From contig JAHCAR010000001.1 in assembly GCA_019634795.1 (NCBI GenBank), positions 248,001 to 312,000 on the forward strand: DNA of 64,000 nucleotides, read 5' to 3'. How positions within the stretch are numbered: the first letter of the stretch is position 1; each line of letters opens with the position of its first letter. A model generated the notes under the pieces. That model worked only from the letters and a program-made list of their open reading frames with translations. It was not told the origin of the DNA and searched no databases. Of the stretch, positions 42,620 through 50,970 are shown piece after piece. A program made the translations under genes and the position numbers. Source of the DNA: Dokdonella sp. GTDB taxonomy: Bacteria; Pseudomonadota; Gammaproteobacteria; Xanthomonadales; Rhodanobacteraceae.

Positions 42620-44086
42620 TCAGATCAGGAACAGCGTCGCCAGACCGAGGAAGATGAAGAATCCGCCGCTGTCGGTCAGGGCCGTGATCATGACGCTGGC
42701 GCCCATCGCCGGGTCGCGATCGAAGCGGATCAGCGTCATCGGAATCAGCACGCCCATCAGCGCAGCGAGCAGCAGGTTGAGGGTCATCGCCGCGGTCATG
42801 ACCGCGCCGAGCGCAGCATTGCCGTACAGCAGCCAGGCGACCAGGCCGATCACGCCACCCCAGATCAGGCCGTTCAGCACGGCGACGCCGACCTCCTTGC
42901 GCAGCAGGCGTTTGGCACTGGACGGGCTGACCTGGCCGAGCGCCAGGGCGCGCACGATCATGGTGATGGTCTGGTTGCCCGAGTTGCCGCCGATGCCGGC
43001 GACGATCGGCATCAGCGCGGCCAGCGCGACCAGTCTCTCGATCGAGCCTTCGAAGAGTCCGATCACGCGCGAGGCGATGAACGCGGTGACCAGGTTGATG
43101 GCCAGCCAGGTCCAGCGGTTGCGCAGCGATTTCCAGACCGAGGCGAAGATGTCCTCGTCCTCGCGCAGACCGCCGCGACTCAGGGTCTCGGCATCGCTTT
43201 CCTCGCGGATGACGTCGACCATCGCCTCGATGGTCAGGCGGCCGATCAGGCGCCCGTCGACATCGACGACCGGCGCCGAAATCAGGTCGTAGCGCTCGAA
43301 GGCCTGTGCGGTCTCGACGACGTCCTCGTCGGGGTGGAAGGTGTTCGCATCGACCGCCATGACCTCGCTGACCATGCGCGCCGGATCGTTGACCAGCAGC
43401 CACTTCAGCGGCAGCACCCCGGTCAGCACGTTTTCGCTGTTGACCACGAACAGCTTGTCGGTCTGCTCGGGAATCTCCTTCATGAAACGCAGATAGCGCA
43501 GCACGACTTCCAGGGTCACGTCCTCGCGGATCGTGATCATCTCGAAGTCCATGATCGCGCCGACCTGGTCCTCCTCGTAGGACATCGCCGAACGCAGTTG
43601 CTCGCGCTCCGGCGCGTCGAGGCGCTGCATGAGCTCGTGGACGACGTCGTCCGGCAGGTCCTCGGCCAGATCGGCCAGCTCGTCGGCGTCGAGTTGCTCG
43701 GCTGCGGCCAGGATTTCCGGCGCATCCATGTCGGCGAGCAGGCTCTCGCGCACCGCGTCGGAGACTTCGAGCAGGATTTCGCCGTCGCGATCGGCCTTGA
43801 CCAGATGCCAGACGCTCAGGCGGTCCTCGGGCGGAAGCGCATCGAGGATGTGGGCGACGTCGGCCGGGTGCAGCTTGTCGATCTCGCGCTGCAGCTCGGC
43901 CAGGTTCTGCCGATGCACGAGGCTGTCGACGACATCCTGGTGCTGACGCGCTTCATCGTGGGCGAGCTTCTCGACCAGCCGATGCCTGGCCAGCATTTCG
44001 CTGACGCGGGCCAGATGGCCCTGCAGAGGCGTCGTCGAACGGCTGCTGGTCTCGATTTCAGTCATCATGCGCTCGCATTCCGCCAT
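42620..44086 (-). CDS. mgtE: Magnesium transporter MgtE
   Basis: A 488-residue Mg2+ channel/transporter. An N-terminal superhelical domain (LHPADVAHILDALPPEDRLSVW near residue 75) is followed by two CBS domains, including VNSENVLTGVLPLKWLLVND and DVDGRLIGRLTIEAMVDVI, then the plug helix and five C-terminal membrane segments with GIGGNSGNQTITMIVRALALG. The start at 44086 is uncertain: ATG codons at 44068 and 44065 are alternatives and no clear ribosome-binding site decides. A gap of 256 bp with no visible gene separates it from the anti-sigma gene. Confidence 0.95.
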   Translation of the reverse strand: MAECERMMTEIETSSRSTTPLQGHLARVSEMLARHRLVEKLAHDEARQHQDVVDSLVHRQNLAELQREIDKLHPADVAHILDALPPEDRLSVWHLVKADRDGEILLEVSDAVRESLLADMDAPEILAAAEQLDADELADLAEDLPDDVVHELMQRLDAPEREQLRSAMSYEEDQVGAIMDFEMITIREDVTLEVVLRYLRFMKEIPEQTDKLFVVNSENVLTGVLPLKWLLVNDPARMVSEVMAVDANTFHPDEDVVETAQAFERYDLISAPVVDVDGRLIGRLTIEAMVDVIREESDAETLSRGGLREDEDIFASVWKSLRNRWTWLAINLVTAFIASRVIGLFEGSIERLVALAALMPIVAGIGGNSGNQTITMIVRALALGQVSPSSAKRLLRKEVGVAVLNGLIWGGVIGLVAWLLYGNAALGAVMTAAMTLNLLLAALMGVLIPMTLIRFDRDPAMGASVMITALTDSGGFFIFLGLATLFLI

Positions 44087-44342
44087 GCGTGCACATGGCA
44101 GGGATCAGGTCGGAATGTAGGTGGGCCGTATTCGCGGCATTGCGGTCGACAGGGTCGGTTGGCGGAGCATGCCCTGGCATGCGAGGCATTGCGGCAGACG
44201 CAAGTCGTCCACAGCCGGGGCGCGTGCGCGGATGATACGCCGCATCACCGATTCTGTCGCCTGGACGGCCCGGATTGCGAACGAGCGGAAAGCAGTCGGA
44301 TCGCGCCCGGGCGCGATGCAGCCGGAGCCAGCGGCGGCCCGC

Positions 44343-44792
44343 TCACGCCAGGTGGCAGTGGCCATCCTCGCCGCGGTTGCGCAGGTGCTGGGCGAGCCAC
44401 GATAGCGACAGGCAAGCCGCAACGGCCAACGGCCAGGTCAGCGGAGGCCGTCCGACACGACGGAACGAGTCGGTCAGCGGCGCCACCCAGTCGGCGCTGC
44501 CATAGACCAGCAGCGCAACCAGCGCCGAAAGACCCATGACCACACAGAGCGCCACCAGCAGGGTCTGCTCGAAGCGTGATTCGATCTCGACCGGCTGCCT
44601 GCGGCTGGCCACCATTGCAGCCATGCGTTCGGCAAAATCCGCTGGAAGCGCGGCACCCAGCGGCTCGCGCAGGGCTCGCACAATGCCCAGATAGCTGGCG
44701 CTCAATCCATCGGCCTCGGTCATGTCGACTCCGTCGCGTTCGATCTGCATGGCCCGTTCCTGGGCTTGCCATTCGCGATCTTCGGGATTCAT
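44343..44792 (-). CDS. Putative anti-sigma factor, two membrane segments
   Basis: A 149-residue protein overlapping the ECF sigma gene by 4 nt (ATGA). A charged N-terminal half (about 75 residues, cytoplasmic by prediction) is followed by two hydrophobic segments (about 77-96 and 115-135). It has no HxxxCxxC zinc motif and no resemblance to RseA that I can see. The call rests on the coupling to a sigma gene and on the layout, cytoplasmic head plus membrane anchor. It could also be an unrelated small membrane protein. Confidence 0.55.
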   Translation of the reverse strand: MNPEDREWQAQERAMQIERDGVDMTEADGLSASYLGIVRALREPLGAALPADFAERMAAMVASRRQPVEIESRFEQTLLVALCVVMGLSALVALLVYGSADWVAPLTDSFRRVGRPPLTWPLAVAACLSLSWLAQHLRNRGEDGHCHLA

Positions 44793-45376
44793 GCGGCGAC
44801 TCCTATGCTGTCGTTCAGCGCGTCACGCAATTGCTTGCGGCTGCGGAACAGGTGACTCTTGATGGTGCCTTCGGCGAGTCCGGTAATGACTGCGATCTCG
44901 GCGATCGGCATCTCGTCCAGATGGTAGAGCGTGAGAATGGTTCGCTGCAGCGGCGGCAGGCAATCGATGGCCTCGTGAAGATGTCCGGCCGACTGCTGCT
45001 CGATGCAGGCGCGCTCGAGGTCGAAATCGTCCCTGACCCGGTCCAGCGGCGACTCGCCATCCGCCTCGGCAGCCGGCTCGGCAATCGGGATGCGCTTGCG
45101 CTCCAGGTGCCGTTTGGCCACCGAATAGGCGACCTGGGCAACCCACGACTTCAGCGCGCTCTCGCTGCGATACTGGTGCAGATACTGATGAACACGCAGG
45201 AACGCTTCCTGGCACAGATCCTGGGTATCCTCGGTTTGCCGGACCATGCGATAGACCACATGCCAGACCAGGTTCTGGTACTGGCGCACGAGGCGCTCGA
45301 ACGCCCCCGCCCGGCCGTCGAGGACGGCGGCGACCAGGGCCTGGTCTTCCGGATGCTGGGTCGAGGGATCGCTCAC
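44789..45376 (-). CDS. ECF-family RNA polymerase sigma factor
   Basis: A 195-residue group 4 sigma factor. Region 2 is in the first half (LVRQYQNLVWHVVYRMVRQTEDTQDL then CQEAFLRVHQYLHQYR) and region 4 in the second (LPPLQRTILTLYHLDEMPIAEIAVITGLAEGTI then KSHLFRSRKQL). The GTG start at 45376 is only about 9 nt after a promoter-like -10 box, so the mRNA may be leaderless or nearly so. It is followed by the putative anti-sigma gene and divergent from a small membrane protein gene that carries a matching promoter, which points to autoregulation. Confidence 0.92.
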   Translation of the reverse strand: MSDPSTQHPEDQALVAAVLDGRAGAFERLVRQYQNLVWHVVYRMVRQTEDTQDLCQEAFLRVHQYLHQYRSESALKSWVAQVAYSVAKRHLERKRIPIAEPAAEADGESPLDRVRDDFDLERACIEQQSAGHLHEAIDCLPPLQRTILTLYHLDEMPIAEIAVITGLAEGTIKSHLFRSRKQLRDALNDSIGVAA

Positions 45377-45385
45377 GGTGCATGG

Positions 45386-45412
45386 GATACGCCTGGGCGC
45401 CCCACGGTTGCA
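45386..45412 (-). promoter_or_regulatory. Putative ECF promoter of the sigma gene
   Basis: On the minus strand TGCAACC (45412-45406), 14 nt, then CGTATC (45391-45386), directly before the GTG start at 45376. The same pair with the same spacing faces the other way at 45424-45450. The AACC core of the -35 is typical of ECF sigma promoters. Confidence 0.6.
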
Positions 45413-45423
45413 AGCGATTTAGC

Positions 45424-45450
45424 TGCAACCGCCCCGATTCCGGCCGTATC
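45424..45450 (+). promoter_or_regulatory. Putative ECF promoter of the small membrane protein gene
   Basis: TGCAACC (45424-45430), 14 nt, then CGTATC (45445-45450), 38 nt before the ATG at 45489. It mirrors the promoter of the divergent sigma gene. The two -35 boxes form the inverted repeat GGTTGCA/TGCAACC separated by 11 nt. Confidence 0.6.
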
Positions 45451-45488
45451 TCCTGTTGCGCCCCCAACCAGAGAACCAGGCACCGCAC

Positions 45489-45821
45489 ATGAACCACTTC
45501 GAATTCATGATCCCGATCACCCTCTTCGTCTGCATCACCTACGCCATCAAGGCCGTGGTCGACGCCCGCGTACGCAAGCAGCTGGTGGCTTCCAACATCT
45601 CACAGGAGCTGATCCAGTCGATCGTCGAGGCCGACGAACTGCGCCGCCGCCACGCAACCCTGCGCTGGGGCGCGATCTTTATCGCCCTGGCCTTCGGCTT
45701 CGGCCTCATGGAAGCGCTCAACCTGCGTGACTTCACCCCCGGCGTGCTGGCCATCCTGCTCGGCGCCACCGGCGTCGGCAACCTCGTCGCCTACGCCCTG
45801 TCACGCAAGCTGCCGAACTGA
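45489..45821 (+). CDS. Small membrane protein, probable target of the ECF sigma
   Basis: A 110-residue protein with an N-terminal hydrophobic segment (about 6-24), a charged central part (VVDARVRKQLVASNISQELIQSIVEADELRRRHATL in two pieces), and two further hydrophobic stretches (about 62-78 and 86-105). I do not recognise its family beyond similarity to DUF6249-like small membrane proteins. The ATG at 45489 was chosen over an upstream GTG because it follows the promoter and leaves a 110-residue product starting MNHFEFMIPITLF. The promoter shared with the sigma gene suggests an envelope-stress role. Confidence 0.65.
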   Translation: MNHFEFMIPITLFVCITYAIKAVVDARVRKQLVASNISQELIQSIVEADELRRRHATLRWGAIFIALAFGFGLMEALNLRDFTPGVLAILLGATGVGNLVAYALSRKLPN

Positions 45822-45846
45822 TGGGCCCGATCCATGACGCAAAACG

Positions 45847-45876
45847 CAGAAGGCAGCCGTTGACGGCTGCCTTCTG
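45847..45876. terminator. Terminator between the small membrane protein gene and ssb
   Basis: A perfect 13-bp stem (CAGAAGGCAGCCG / CGGCTGCCTTCTG, loop of 4) lies between two convergent genes. On the minus strand it is followed by CGTTTTG, so it best fits termination of ssb. A second 8-bp inverted repeat (AGTCGCAA/TTGCGACT) follows at 45885-45906. Confidence 0.7.
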
Positions 45877-45953
45877 AGAGTGCCAGTCGCAATGAACGTT
45901 GCGACTGCGCCACTTGTCCGGCCGACAGGGTCGGCGGCCAAGGTGCCGCCGAC

Positions 45954-46445
45954 TCAGAACGGGATGTCGTCGTCCTCGAAACTGTCGTTGCGCGCGGGCG
46001 CAGCGGCCTGGCGCTGCGGGCCCGGCTGCGGACCGCGCGGCGCGGCGCGCTCGCCACCGCGATCGCGGCTGTAATTGCCGCCACCTCCGCCGCCACCTGC
46101 TCCCTCGCCGCCGCCACCGAGCATCTGCATCTCGTTGCCGATGATGTCGGTGCTGTAGCGCTGCACGCCTTCCTTGTCGGTGTACTTGTCGGTGCGGATC
46201 GAGCCCTCGATGTAAACCTGGCGACCCTTCTTGAGGTATTCACCGGCGATTTCGGCAAGGCGCCCGAACAGCTTGACCCGGTGCCATTCGGTGCGCTCCT
46301 GCTGCTCGCCCGACTGCTTGTCCTTCCAGGATTCCGAGGTCGCCACGCTGAGCGTGCAAATCGCCGTGCCGCCCGCGGTGTACTTGACCTCCGGGTCCGC
46401 ACCGAGATTGCCCACCAGGATCACCTTGTTGACGCCCCTTGCCAT
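45954..46445 (-). CDS. ssb: Single-stranded DNA-binding protein
   Basis: A 163-residue SSB. The ATG at 46445 ([19 protein letters not shown]) has AGGAGC upstream and is the family start; the frame is open further upstream but without conserved sequence. The OB fold is followed by a Gly-rich linker and the acidic tip DDDIPF that binds partner proteins. uvrA, the neighbour of ssb in many gammaproteobacteria, is not adjacent. Confidence 0.96.
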   Translation of the reverse strand: MARGVNKVILVGNLGADPEVKYTAGGTAICTLSVATSESWKDKQSGEQQERTEWHRVKLFGRLAEIAGEYLKKGRQVYIEGSIRTDKYTDKEGVQRYSTDIIGNEMQMLGGGGEGAGGGGGGGNYSRDRGGERAAPRGPQPGPQRQAAAPARNDSFEDDDIPF

Positions 46446-46883
46446 TAGCCTTGCTCCTCTTGATCGATTTCTGCGGCAGAACTCCCCCAGCGTCGTTCGA
46501 GCCAGTCTCAACGACCGCGACGGCGCCAGCGGCGCTGGTCGGCGCATGATACATGGCGAGACAGGCGGAGTGCCTTGCTGGCGGGAGTTCACCCCGCCCC
46601 CCACGGACCGGGCTCGTCGCCGCGGCCACGCTGTGCATTTCCGGTGATCTTGCCGTTGGCGACATCAAACGATCGCGATGGCCGCCAGATCAGAACATGA
46701 TCGGAATCTGAATCCGACGCAACACCGCGCGCCGCCGATGCCGCAACCCGGCCGGCTTGCGCGCGCTCCAGGCGCCAATGTGCGGCGCGGTATGCTGCGG
46801 CATGAATGGAAAGTCGCCATAAGCCGTTCCAATGCAACAAGTCTGCGGTGTCCGGGAGGGCGCCGACCACCCGAGGAATTGCC
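46446..46883. other. Gene-free 438-bp divergent region between ssb and the arsenosugar-type operon
   Basis: It should hold the promoters of ssb and of the co-directional run that starts at 46884. I see no convincing gene, RNA or strong operator palindrome, and no ArsR or MerR gene nearby. Confidence 0.45.
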
Positions 46884-49025
46884 GTGTCCCGAACCTGGAT
46901 TCGCTGGATCATCGTTGGCGTGCTCGTGCTCGCCGCATTCGCCCTCTGGCGCAGCGGGCTGCTGGCCGAGCTGAACCTGCAGGGCCTCAGGGCCCGCCAG
47001 GAATCGCTGGCCGCCTGGGTTTCCGCGAACCACTGGGTCGCGCTCGGCAGCTTCTTCCTCGTCTATGTGGCCGTGACCGGCCTGTCCCTGCCGGGTGCGG
47101 CGATCCTGACCCTCGCCGGCGGCGCCCTGTTCGGCCTCGTCGAGGGCACCGTGCTGATTTCCTTCGCCAGTTCGATCGGCGCGACCCTGGCCTTCCTCGT
47201 CTCGCGATTCGTCCTGCGCGACAGCCTGCGCCGCAAGTACGGCCAGCGCCTGCAAGCCTTCGACGCGGGCATCGAACGCGACGGTGCCTACTATCTGTTC
47301 ACCCTGCGCCTGGTGCCTGTGGTGCCGTTCTTCCTGGTCAACCTGCTGGCCGGGCTGACGGCCCTGAAGACGCGCGTGTTCTACCTGGTCAGCCAGGCCG
47401 GCATGCTGCCCGGCACGATCGCCTACGTGTACGCCGGCACCCAGTTGGCCCGGATCGACAGCCTCTCCGGCATCCTCTCGCCAGGTCTGATCGGCGCCTT
47501 CGTGCTGCTCGGCATCCTGCCGCTGCTGATGCGCTGGCTGACGCGCTGGATCGACGCGCGCCGGGTCTACGCGCCCTACCAGCGTCCGCGGCACTTCGAT
47601 TTCAACCTGATCGTGATCGGAGCCGGGTCGGCCGGCCTGGTCTCCGCCTACATTGCCGCCGCGGTCAAGGCCAAGGTCGCCCTGATCGAGCGCCACCGCA
47701 TGGGCGGTGACTGCCTGAATACCGGTTGCGTGCCGTCCAAGGCGATCCTGCGCAGCGCGCGGCTGGTCGCCGATGCTCGCAACGCGCAGCGCTATGGCAT
47801 CGCGAAAATGAGTGTCGAACTCGATTTCGCCGAAGTCATGCAGCGCGTGCACGCCGTCATCGCCAAGGTCGCGCCGCACGACTCGGTCGAGCGCTACACC
47901 GAACTCGGCGTCGATGTGATCCGCGGCAATGCACGCATCGTTTCGCCCTGGGAGGTCGAAGTCGATGGCCAGCGCCTGACCGCGCGCAGCCTGATCATCG
48001 CCACCGGCGCGCAGGCCCGCGTGCCGGAGATCGAGGGCCTCGACAGCGTCGACTACCGGACCTCCGACACGCTCTGGGAGATTCGCGAGCTGCCGAAGCG
48101 GCTGGTCGTGGTCGGCGGCGGCCCGATCGGCTGCGAGCTGTCGCAGGCCTTCGCCCGCCTTGGCAGCCAGGTGATCCTGGTGCAGCGCGGGCAGCGCCTG
48201 CTGCCGCGCGAGGACGCCGATGCGGCGAGCCTGGTCGAGGATCGCTTTGCCGAGGAAGGCATCCGTGTCGAGACCGATTGCGAGGCGATACGCGTCGAGA
48301 AAACAGCGGATGGCGGACGCCTTGTCTGCAGGCAGGGCGGCAAGGAAGTCAGCTTCGAATTCGACCGCCTGCTGCTGGCGCTCGGACGCAAGCCGAATGT
48401 CTCCGGCTTCGGTCTCGAGGAACTCGGCGTCGTCATCGAGAAACAGGGCACCGTGCAAGCCGACGCCCTGATGCGCACCAACTTCCCGAACATCCTCGTC
48501 GCCGGGGATGTCGCCGGCCCCTACCAGTTCACCCATGTCGCCGCGCACCAGGCCTGGTATGCCTCGGTGAATGCCCTGCTCGCCCCGTTCTGGAGCTTCA
48601 AGGCCGACTATCGGGTGATTCCGTGGTCGACCTTCACCGATCCGGAAGTCGCGCGGGTCGGCCTTTCGGAAGACGAGGCGAAGGAAAAGGGCATTGAAGT
48701 CGAAGTCACCAAGTACGGCATCGACGACCTCGATCGCGCAATCGCCGATTCTGCCGACCACGGCTTCGTCAAGGTGCTGACCGAGCCCGGCAAGGACAGG
48801 ATCCTCGGTGCGACGATCGTCGGCGAGCACGCCGGCGACCTGCTCGCCGAGTTCGTGCTGGCGATGAAGCACGGTATCGGCCTGAACAAGCTGCTCGGCA
48901 CGATCCACATCTACCCGACCATGAGCGAAGCAAACAAGTATGCAGCGGGCATGTGGAAGCGCGCCCATGCTCCCGAGGGCGCGCTGCGCATGGCCGAACG
49001 CTTCTTCGCCTGGCGGCGTCGCTGA
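46884..49025 (+). CDS. TVP38/TMEM64 membrane domain fused to a pyridine nucleotide-disulfide oxidoreductase
   Basis: A 713-residue fusion. The GTG at 46884 has GAGGAA 5 nt before it; an upstream in-frame ATG at 46806 is less likely. Residues 1-230 are a DedA/TVP38-like membrane domain (SLPGAAILTLAGGALFG, TLRLVPVVPFFLVNLLAG). From about 237 follows a flavoprotein with FNLIVIGAGSAGL (FAD), the redox pair GGDCLNTGCVPSKA, the NAD(P) motif VVGGGPIGCELSQAF and a C-terminal dimerisation domain. It lacks the C-terminal vicinal cysteines and N-terminal metal-binding domain of mercuric reductase, so MerA is a poor name. Such fusions often lie near arsenosugar-type genes. The membrane half suggests a lipid or quinone substrate (inference). 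Confidence 0.85.
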   Translation: MSRTWIRWIIVGVLVLAAFALWRSGLLAELNLQGLRARQESLAAWVSANHWVALGSFFLVYVAVTGLSLPGAAILTLAGGALFGLVEGTVLISFASSIGATLAFLVSRFVLRDSLRRKYGQRLQAFDAGIERDGAYYLFTLRLVPVVPFFLVNLLAGLTALKTRVFYLVSQAGMLPGTIAYVYAGTQLARIDSLSGILSPGLIGAFVLLGILPLLMRWLTRWIDARRVYAPYQRPRHFDFNLIVIGAGSAGLVSAYIAAAVKAKVALIERHRMGGDCLNTGCVPSKAILRSARLVADARNAQRYGIAKMSVELDFAEVMQRVHAVIAKVAPHDSVERYTELGVDVIRGNARIVSPWEVEVDGQRLTARSLIIATGAQARVPEIEGLDSVDYRTSDTLWEIRELPKRLVVVGGGPIGCELSQAFARLGSQVILVQRGQRLLPREDADAASLVEDRFAEEGIRVETDCEAIRVEKTADGGRLVCRQGGKEVSFEFDRLLLALGRKPNVSGFGLEELGVVIEKQGTVQADALMRTNFPNILVAGDVAGPYQFTHVAAHQAWYASVNALLAPFWSFKADYRVIPWSTFTDPEVARVGLSEDEAKEKGIEVEVTKYGIDDLDRAIADSADHGFVKVLTEPGKDRILGATIVGEHAGDLLAEFVLAMKHGIGLNKLLGTIHIYPTMSEANKYAAGMWKRAHAPEGALRMAERFFAWRRR

Positions 49026-49029
49026 GCGC

Positions 49030-49848
49030 ATGCGCACCCTGCTCGCCCTCGTGTTCGCATTCTGCAGCGCCTCCCTCGCCGGCGCGGCCGACGTCGGCTT
49101 CGACATCGGCCATACCGGCTGGAGCACCCTGCTCGCGCGGCACGTGCACTGGAATGAGGCGAAGACGGCCAGCTCGGTCGACTACGCAGGCTTCTCGAAT
49201 GATCGGCCAGCCTTGCAGGACTATCTCGATGCGCTTGCGCGCGTCGACGAGGTGACCTTTGCGAGCTGGCCGCCAGCCGACCGTGAAGCCTTCCTGATCA
49301 ATGCCTACAACGCCGCCACGATTGCCCTGGTCCTGACCCGCTATCCGGATCTCGACTCGATCAAGGACCTCGGCGGGTTGTTTTCCTCGCCGTGGATTAA
49401 GGTCTTCGTCAATCTGCTCGGCCAGCGCCGCAGCCTCGACGCCATCGAACACGACCTGCTGCGCGGCGCCGCCGATTATGCCGATCCGCGCATCCACTTC
49501 GCGGTCAACTGCGCATCGGTCGGCTGTCCGGCGCTGCGCCCGGAAGCCTACGTCGGGACCTCGTTGCGCGAGCAGCTCGAGGACCAGGCCCGCCGGTTCC
49601 TGAGCGATCGCTCGCGCAACCGTTTCGACACTGATCGGGGCCGACTCCTAATCTCGCGAATTTTCGACTGGTACGCGCAGGATTTCGATGCGCACGCGGG
49701 CGGCGTTCGCGCGTTTCTGGCCGACCGTGCCGCGGTACTGGGACTCGATGCCGGGCGTGCTGTGCAATTGCGTAATGGCGAGATGCCGATCGTCTTTGGC
49801 GAGTACGATTGGAGCCTGAATCGTGCCGTCCCGGAAAGCCGCCCATGA
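49030..49848 (+). CDS. DUF547 family exported protein
   Basis: A 272-residue protein starting 4 nt after the fusion gene. The signal peptide ends AGA. The DUF547 core is visible as FLINAYNAATIALVL and HFAVNCASVGCPAL, with conserved Asn and Cys residues in a papain-like-fold setting, though no activity is established. It is probably periplasmic. It is the second gene of the run that leads into the arsM-like gene, 73 nt downstream. Confidence 0.87.
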   Translation: MRTLLALVFAFCSASLAGAADVGFDIGHTGWSTLLARHVHWNEAKTASSVDYAGFSNDRPALQDYLDALARVDEVTFASWPPADREAFLINAYNAATIALVLTRYPDLDSIKDLGGLFSSPWIKVFVNLLGQRRSLDAIEHDLLRGAADYADPRIHFAVNCASVGCPALRPEAYVGTSLREQLEDQARRFLSDRSRNRFDTDRGRLLISRIFDWYAQDFDAHAGGVRAFLADRAAVLGLDAGRAVQLRNGEMPIVFGEYDWSLNRAVPESRP

Positions 49849-49921
49849 TACCCCCGACGACACCACGGCCGGCGCTGCCAGGCTGGCCCGCACCGACCCT
49901 CTCATTGGAACCGGAACAATC

Positions 49922-50965
49922 ATGAACCAGGCAAGCACTCACGAGGATGTCCGCCACTACTACGGCGATGTCCTGCAATCGAGCAGCGACCTCAAGACCG
50001 GCGCCTGCTGCCCGAGCGAATCGATGCCGGCCTGGTTGCGCCCTCTGCTTGCCGACATCCATCCGGAGATCACGAGTCGCTTCTACGGCTGCGGCTCACC
50101 GCTGCCCGCGGCGGTCGAGGGCGTGACCGTACTCGATCTCGGTTGCGGCACCGGGCGCGACGTCTACCTGCTCTCGCGCCTGGTCGGTCCTGCGGGTCAG
50201 GTTATCGGCATCGACATGACCCCCGAACAGCTCGCCGTGGCCGAGCGCCACCGCGACTGGCACGCCGAGCGCTATGGCCATGCACGCTCGAACGTGCGCC
50301 TGCTCGAGGGCCACATCGAACGCCTCGATGCTTGCGGCATCACCGATGCCAGCGTCGACGTGGTCGTTTCCAATTGCGTGCTGAACCTCTCGCCGGAGAA
50401 GGAAAAGGTCTTCGCCGAAATCTTCCGCGTACTCAAGCCCGGCGGTGAGCTGTACTTTTCCGACGTGTTCGCCGATCGCCGCATTCCTGCCGAGTTGCGC
50501 AACGATCCGGTCCTGCTCGGCGAGTGCCTGTCCGGTGCGCTCTACACCGAGGACTTCCGGCGCATGCTGACGCGCCTCGGCTGTGCTGACGTGCGCTGCG
50601 CGAGCCAGGCGCCGATCCCGCTGCTCGATCCGGCCATCGAGGCGCGCATCGGCATGGTTGCGTTCCGCTCGATGACGATGCGCGCCTTCAAGCTCGATCT
50701 CGAGGACCGCTGCGAGGACTACGGCCAGATCGCCACCTACCGCGGCGAAGCGCCGAACCTCCCGCACGCCTTCGTCCTCGACGACCACCATCGCTTCGAG
50801 ACCGGCAAGCCGATGCGTGTCTGCGGCAACACCTTCGACATGCTGGCGCAGTCCCGCTTCGCGCGTTACTTCGAGCTGCACGGCACGAAGCGCGTCCACT
50901 ACGGCCTGTTCGACTGCGCGCCGGCTGCCACCGCGGCGAGCACGGGCGCGGGCGCTTGCTGCTGA
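49922..50965 (+). CDS. arsM: ArsM-type As(III) S-adenosylmethionine methyltransferase
   Basis: A 347-residue predicted arsenite methyltransferase. The ATG at 49922 gives the family N-terminus (VRHYYGDVLQSSSDLKTGACC). The SAM motif is LDLGCGTGRDV at 71-81. The three cysteines that bind As(III) in characterised ArsM proteins have counterparts: C57 in FYGCGSP, C152 in SNCVLNLSPEK and C202 in ECLSGALY; C29-C30 and a C-terminal ACC add more thiols. The product would be di- or trimethylated arsenic, the input for the ArsS-type radical SAM enzyme encoded four genes downstream. No arsR, arsC or arsB lies nearby, so this is not a standard detoxification operon. Confidence 0.85.
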   Translation: MNQASTHEDVRHYYGDVLQSSSDLKTGACCPSESMPAWLRPLLADIHPEITSRFYGCGSPLPAAVEGVTVLDLGCGTGRDVYLLSRLVGPAGQVIGIDMTPEQLAVAERHRDWHAERYGHARSNVRLLEGHIERLDACGITDASVDVVVSNCVLNLSPEKEKVFAEIFRVLKPGGELYFSDVFADRRIPAELRNDPVLLGECLSGALYTEDFRRMLTRLGCADVRCASQAPIPLLDPAIEARIGMVAFRSMTMRAFKLDLEDRCEDYGQIATYRGEAPNLPHAFVLDDHHRFETGKPMRVCGNTFDMLAQSRFARYFELHGTKRVHYGLFDCAPAATAASTGAGACC

Positions 50966-50970
50966 GTCCG

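Noticed and set aside
46884-49025. Mercuric reductase (MerA) as the name of the fusion protein
   Set aside because: The C-terminal vicinal cysteines and the N-terminal metal-binding domain are missing, and there are no other mer genes.
46665-49127. An 820-codon open frame on the minus strand across the TVP38-oxidoreductase gene
   Set aside because: It is a shadow of the real gene; the composition is rich in Asp, His, Gln and Arg, with no recognisable domain.
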